A stretch of 64,000 bases of DNA from Monodelphis domestica (taxonomy: Eukaryota > Chordata > Mammalia > Didelphimorphia > Didelphidae): the NCBI RefSeq assembly GCF_027887165.1, contig NC_077230.1:328088415-328152414 (forward strand). Reading direction: 5' to 3'. The notes beneath the pieces are model-generated. The model made no database searches. It saw only the letters and a program-made list of their open reading frames with translations, and had not been told where the DNA came from. A program made the position numbers and the translations under genes. Below, one piece after another: positions 61,138 through 64,000 of this stretch (within the stretch, counting starts at the first letter, position 1; every line of letters starts with the position of its first letter).

Positions 61138-61640
61138 CATGCCTAAGACTAGGGAGGTAATAACTATTCTGTGCTCTGTGAATGTTGGACCAAAACTGGA
61201 ATTATTCAACTTTGTAGTGGGTACCACATATTAGGAAAGATGAAAAGTATCCAGAGATAGTCAAATAGGATGTCTAAAGATCTTAAAGATAATGTCCTGT
61301 GCTACCTGAATTATGGATGGAAGAAGAAAAGGTTTAGGGGAGTATATGATGTCTCCAAGTATTTGAAGGGTTATTACATGGAAAACAGTTTACATTTGTC
61401 ATGTTTGTGCTCAGAAATCAGAACTAGGATCCATGGGTAGAAATTGCAAAGAAGCACATTTAAGCTTGAGTTCAGAAAAATTTCCCAAGTATTATAGCCT
61501 TGGGAGGAAGTGACCTTTCACTGGAGATCTTTAAGCAATGGCTGGATGTGGGTATGCTGTACAATGAATTCTTATTCATGTGTAATGGGGTTGGATTGGC
61601 ATATAGAGATCAGTCCTGGAAATATTTTTATTCTCTGGTT
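61138..61640 (+). mobile_element. CR1/L3 LINE 3' end, 0.5 kb
   Basis: ATTATGGATGGAAGAAGAAA AGGTTTAGGGG, GATGTCTCCAAGTATTTGAA GGG, AGAACTAGGATCCATGGGTA GAAATTGCAAAG and GGAGATCTTTAAGCAATGGC TGG follow sense CR1/L3 order. Confidence 0.9.
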
Positions 61641-61865
61641 CAGGTTGAAATGACTATGTGGAAATGTCGGGGGAGCCAATTTCCAATCATGTGAGACTGA
61701 AGAGTTTCTATTGTGTAATGATGAAAAGTCTTATGATTGAGACAGGATGACTTGGGGTTTACTGGGTGGGGGTATTGAATGGGGTATTCTAGAAGGACTA
61801 GCACCTCTAGTGTGAGGGCTTGCCCAAAGAAGCCAAACTCTGTTAAAACTGTCTCTGCAAGTGGG

Positions 61866-62205
61866 CTAAAGGAGGTTGAAGGTAAATATCAGTGCAGAAA
61901 TGTATTCTCCAAGCATGTGATAACTTCCCCCAGTAGACTGGATAGATGAGAACAATTTATCCCAACAGCCATAAAGAAGGCTGAAGCAGGTGCTGTGAAG
62001 TGCTTGGTCAGATATTGAAGAAGCCAGAGTCATCCACTGCATCTTGCGCCACTGACAGTTGTTCTGATTATTGCCTTGCTGCTGGACTTTGATGACTTTA
62101 GAAGAGAGTGAGGCTGAGGACTGCAACTCTTTCTCACTTAAATCCGATTCAAGTCAATATGATGTCATTGATCCTCTTTAAAACATATGACAAACAACAT
62201 TGGTC
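61866..62205 (-). mobile_element. family C repeat, copy 2
   Basis: Reverse complement of 51957-52310. On the minus strand it reads AAAGAGGATCAATGACATCA, GCAGTGGATGACTCTGGCTT and TCTACTGGGGGAAGTTATCA. Both copies contain an open frame starting MQWM with weak residue similarity (CFS, GGS), which is best explained by common descent of DNA. Confidence 0.7.
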
Positions 62206-63059
62206 TGGAACTGTTTTAAAACAGAATGACATGTACCTTCATTGTTGTTTTTCCTTTGAGGCTTCAAATGAGGCAGGACACCTTGAGCTGCCACCTTGAG
62301 AGTCAGATGGGAGAAGAGTGGGTCTCCTGTCTTCTATCAAGTCATGGTGCTCTAGCACATGGTTGTTCTCTCTTTTTGTATATCTCCTTTCCTGATCTTA
62401 GGTGAGTGTATATTCTGAGATGAAAGCTTCTGAATGGCCTTGCCAGTTTGAGAGAGCTAAAGGTTACATCAGAGGTTCCTCTTATTAGTCAGAGCTGATC
62501 AAGTAGCAATGAACAATAGGAAAAGTAGCAATTGATGTCATTGGAAGTGACTGGACAGACGTGGAAAGAAAGTCACCTGATGATGATAGACTCAGTATGT
62601 TCCCTCATTTCAAAGAGAAGTCACTTATGGGCAAAATCCTCAGTCTAACAGAGAGCTATATTTAAGCAGAACTTCATGAGGACTTAATGAAGAAAGAGAA
62701 AAGGATTGCCAGGACCAGAAGTTAGGGAGATATCCCTTTGGCACATTTTTTTCCCATATATGTGCCTTACTAGTACTATATTTGACATTTGTGCCCAATT
62801 CTAAAGGGCATAGTGGGACAATTTCTGGTTTCAGATGGTCTGTTTTCTGTATGGAACTCTTCTCCCTCCACCTCACATCCCCCCTCCCTCCCTTTATCCC
62901 TCTTGGAACTCAACCTTCCAGTTGATTCTGAGTAAGCGGAGCAGGTCCAGAGGAACTACTATGTAAGTATAGGTTATCTCCTAGATAGATACAAGATTAA
63001 TAGCTTCTATAGTCCATTCTATGTGTGAAAGTTTATGTTTATGTGACTAGTCTGTTTCT
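62206..63059. other. unclassified sequence
   Basis: About 850 bases without a recognised repeat. It contains a C/T-rich patch (62868-62902). No gene signal. Confidence 0.4.
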
Positions 63060-63345
63060 TTTTTAAAGAAATATTTTATTTTTTTTAACATTCATTGAAT
63101 GGAAAAAAGTAGCCTTTTAGACTAAATAGATCTTACATAATAATTTTGTGTAATTATTTTAACAATTAAAAATATTCATAATATATTTGTTATGTCATAT
63201 TGTTATGTCTATTATGTATTATTTATATCTATATAGTCCCATTACATATACAAATAAATCTTTATAATAATTTAATAATTAAAGTGAGTAAACTTTTTTC
63301 TTTCCTTTCAAAGAGATATCATTTTAAGAATTTGGCCTATATCAG
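63060..63345. other. very AT-rich segment
   Basis: Mostly A/T, with TATT/ATAT-rich runs and no recognised element. An open frame here is compositional. Confidence 0.5.
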
Positions 63346-64000
63346 AACTGGTCCAGTAATTAAAATAAAAAGGGACAAAGCATTGCCCACATGTGTTATA
63401 GAAAACCTTATTTCACCTTCTAATCACAGTCCTTCAGAGCTGGGACCTTCCACATTTTCATCTGAGGGCCCAGAAAGGTTATGTGATTGTATGAGGTCAA
63501 TTTCATATAGACAGTTAGTGGCATAGTCAAGATTGAGAATGCAGGTTTATTTTTTATTTTTTAACAACCAGTCCATTGCTTTTTAAATGTAAACATTAAA
63601 TCTCCTTTTCTTTACCTTCAACAGTATTACTGTAGAAAACACATGTTAAAAATACATAAAGTCTAAACTGTAACAAGTGCAACATTATCCCTTGGACAGC
63701 TTAAGTGTTTTGTTTTTTTTCTTTCTGAGAGATAAGTCTGTTACCAGGAAAACAAATTCTGTTATTACATCAAATAAAACGGTTACAAAGTCAATTAGGA
63801 AGCAGCAGAGCATGCTTGTTATAGTTTAATGAGCCTGCATCCTAGGAAGTGCTGGGTCAGCAGCAGCTAAGTTGGCCACTGTGGATACTGAACTTCCGAA
63901 ACATGAATCACACCAACCCTGGGAAGGTTCCTTCCCTTGATCTCCAAAAAAAACACCGAGAAAGCAAATTGGTTCCCCCTTATCAGCTGTTCCCTGTAAC
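63346..64000. other. unclassified, possibly unique sequence at window end
   Basis: 63360-63530 has a MIR-like feel (CAGAAAGGTTATGTGATTGT) but no firm match. 63790-64000 is non-repetitive, with GTTATAGTTTAATGAGCCTG and GGGTCAGCAGCAGCTAAG. No exon could be supported. Confidence 0.35.

Overview
The window looks like gene-free, AT-rich mammalian DNA, most likely from a marsupial. The evidence is the repeat content. Many copies are present of a tRNA-headed CORE-SINE of the MAR1 type (head with TGGCTCAGTGG and GGTTCAAATCT boxes, CORE with CTGGGCAAGTCACTTAACC, tail AAGGTAAGGGTTTAAAA). There are also LINE-1 copies with marsupial-type ORF1 and 3' ends, many LINE-2 and CR1/L3 fragments, MIR elements, LTR remnants, and small mariner-like and hAT-like elements. 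No cellular protein-coding exon, tRNA, rRNA or CRISPR array could be supported. The longer open frames are LINE pieces, shadows of microsatellites, or chance frames. The window is therefore probably intergenic or deep intronic.

Layout. 1-5.4 kb: a broken L1 skeleton (5' UTR, ORF1 with a nonsense codon and a frameshift, ORF2 start, RT fragment lacking a catalytic Asp, 3' end), interrupted by about 2 kb of non-L1, partly LTR-like sequence. 5.4-9 kb: L2, CR1, MIR and a minus-strand LTR remnant. 9-10.3 kb: a clear minus-strand endogenous retroviral 3' LTR with polypurine tract and a decayed internal piece. 10.3-20 kb: SINEs, L2 and MIR, with a 154-nt polypyrimidine microsatellite at 14.4 kb. 20-25.3 kb: a dense nest of SINEs and L1 tails, with a local templated copy (22.9 to 23.56 kb) and two copies of an unclassified 150-bp sequence. 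25-31 kb: CR1, L2, L1 3' ends, a mariner-like element and SINEs with clear target-site duplications. 31-45 kb: CR1, MIR, a 1-kb L2 and a hAT-like element at 36.07 kb. 45-56 kb: lower repeat density, with a three-layer nest at 50.4-51.35 kb and a second hAT-like copy at 51.42 kb. 56-64 kb: two adjacent L1 tails, nested SINEs, CR1 and a mostly unclassified end.

No genes work together here. What the window records is insertion history. Target-site duplications and interrupted hosts give a relative order: L2, MIR and CR1 are oldest; hAT-like and L1 copies follow; MAR1-type SINEs are mostly the last layer. Family labels come from memory of repeat structure, not a database search. The labels SINE-B, SINE-D, family C and family J are local to this report. 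Element edges are usually good to about 5-20 bp.
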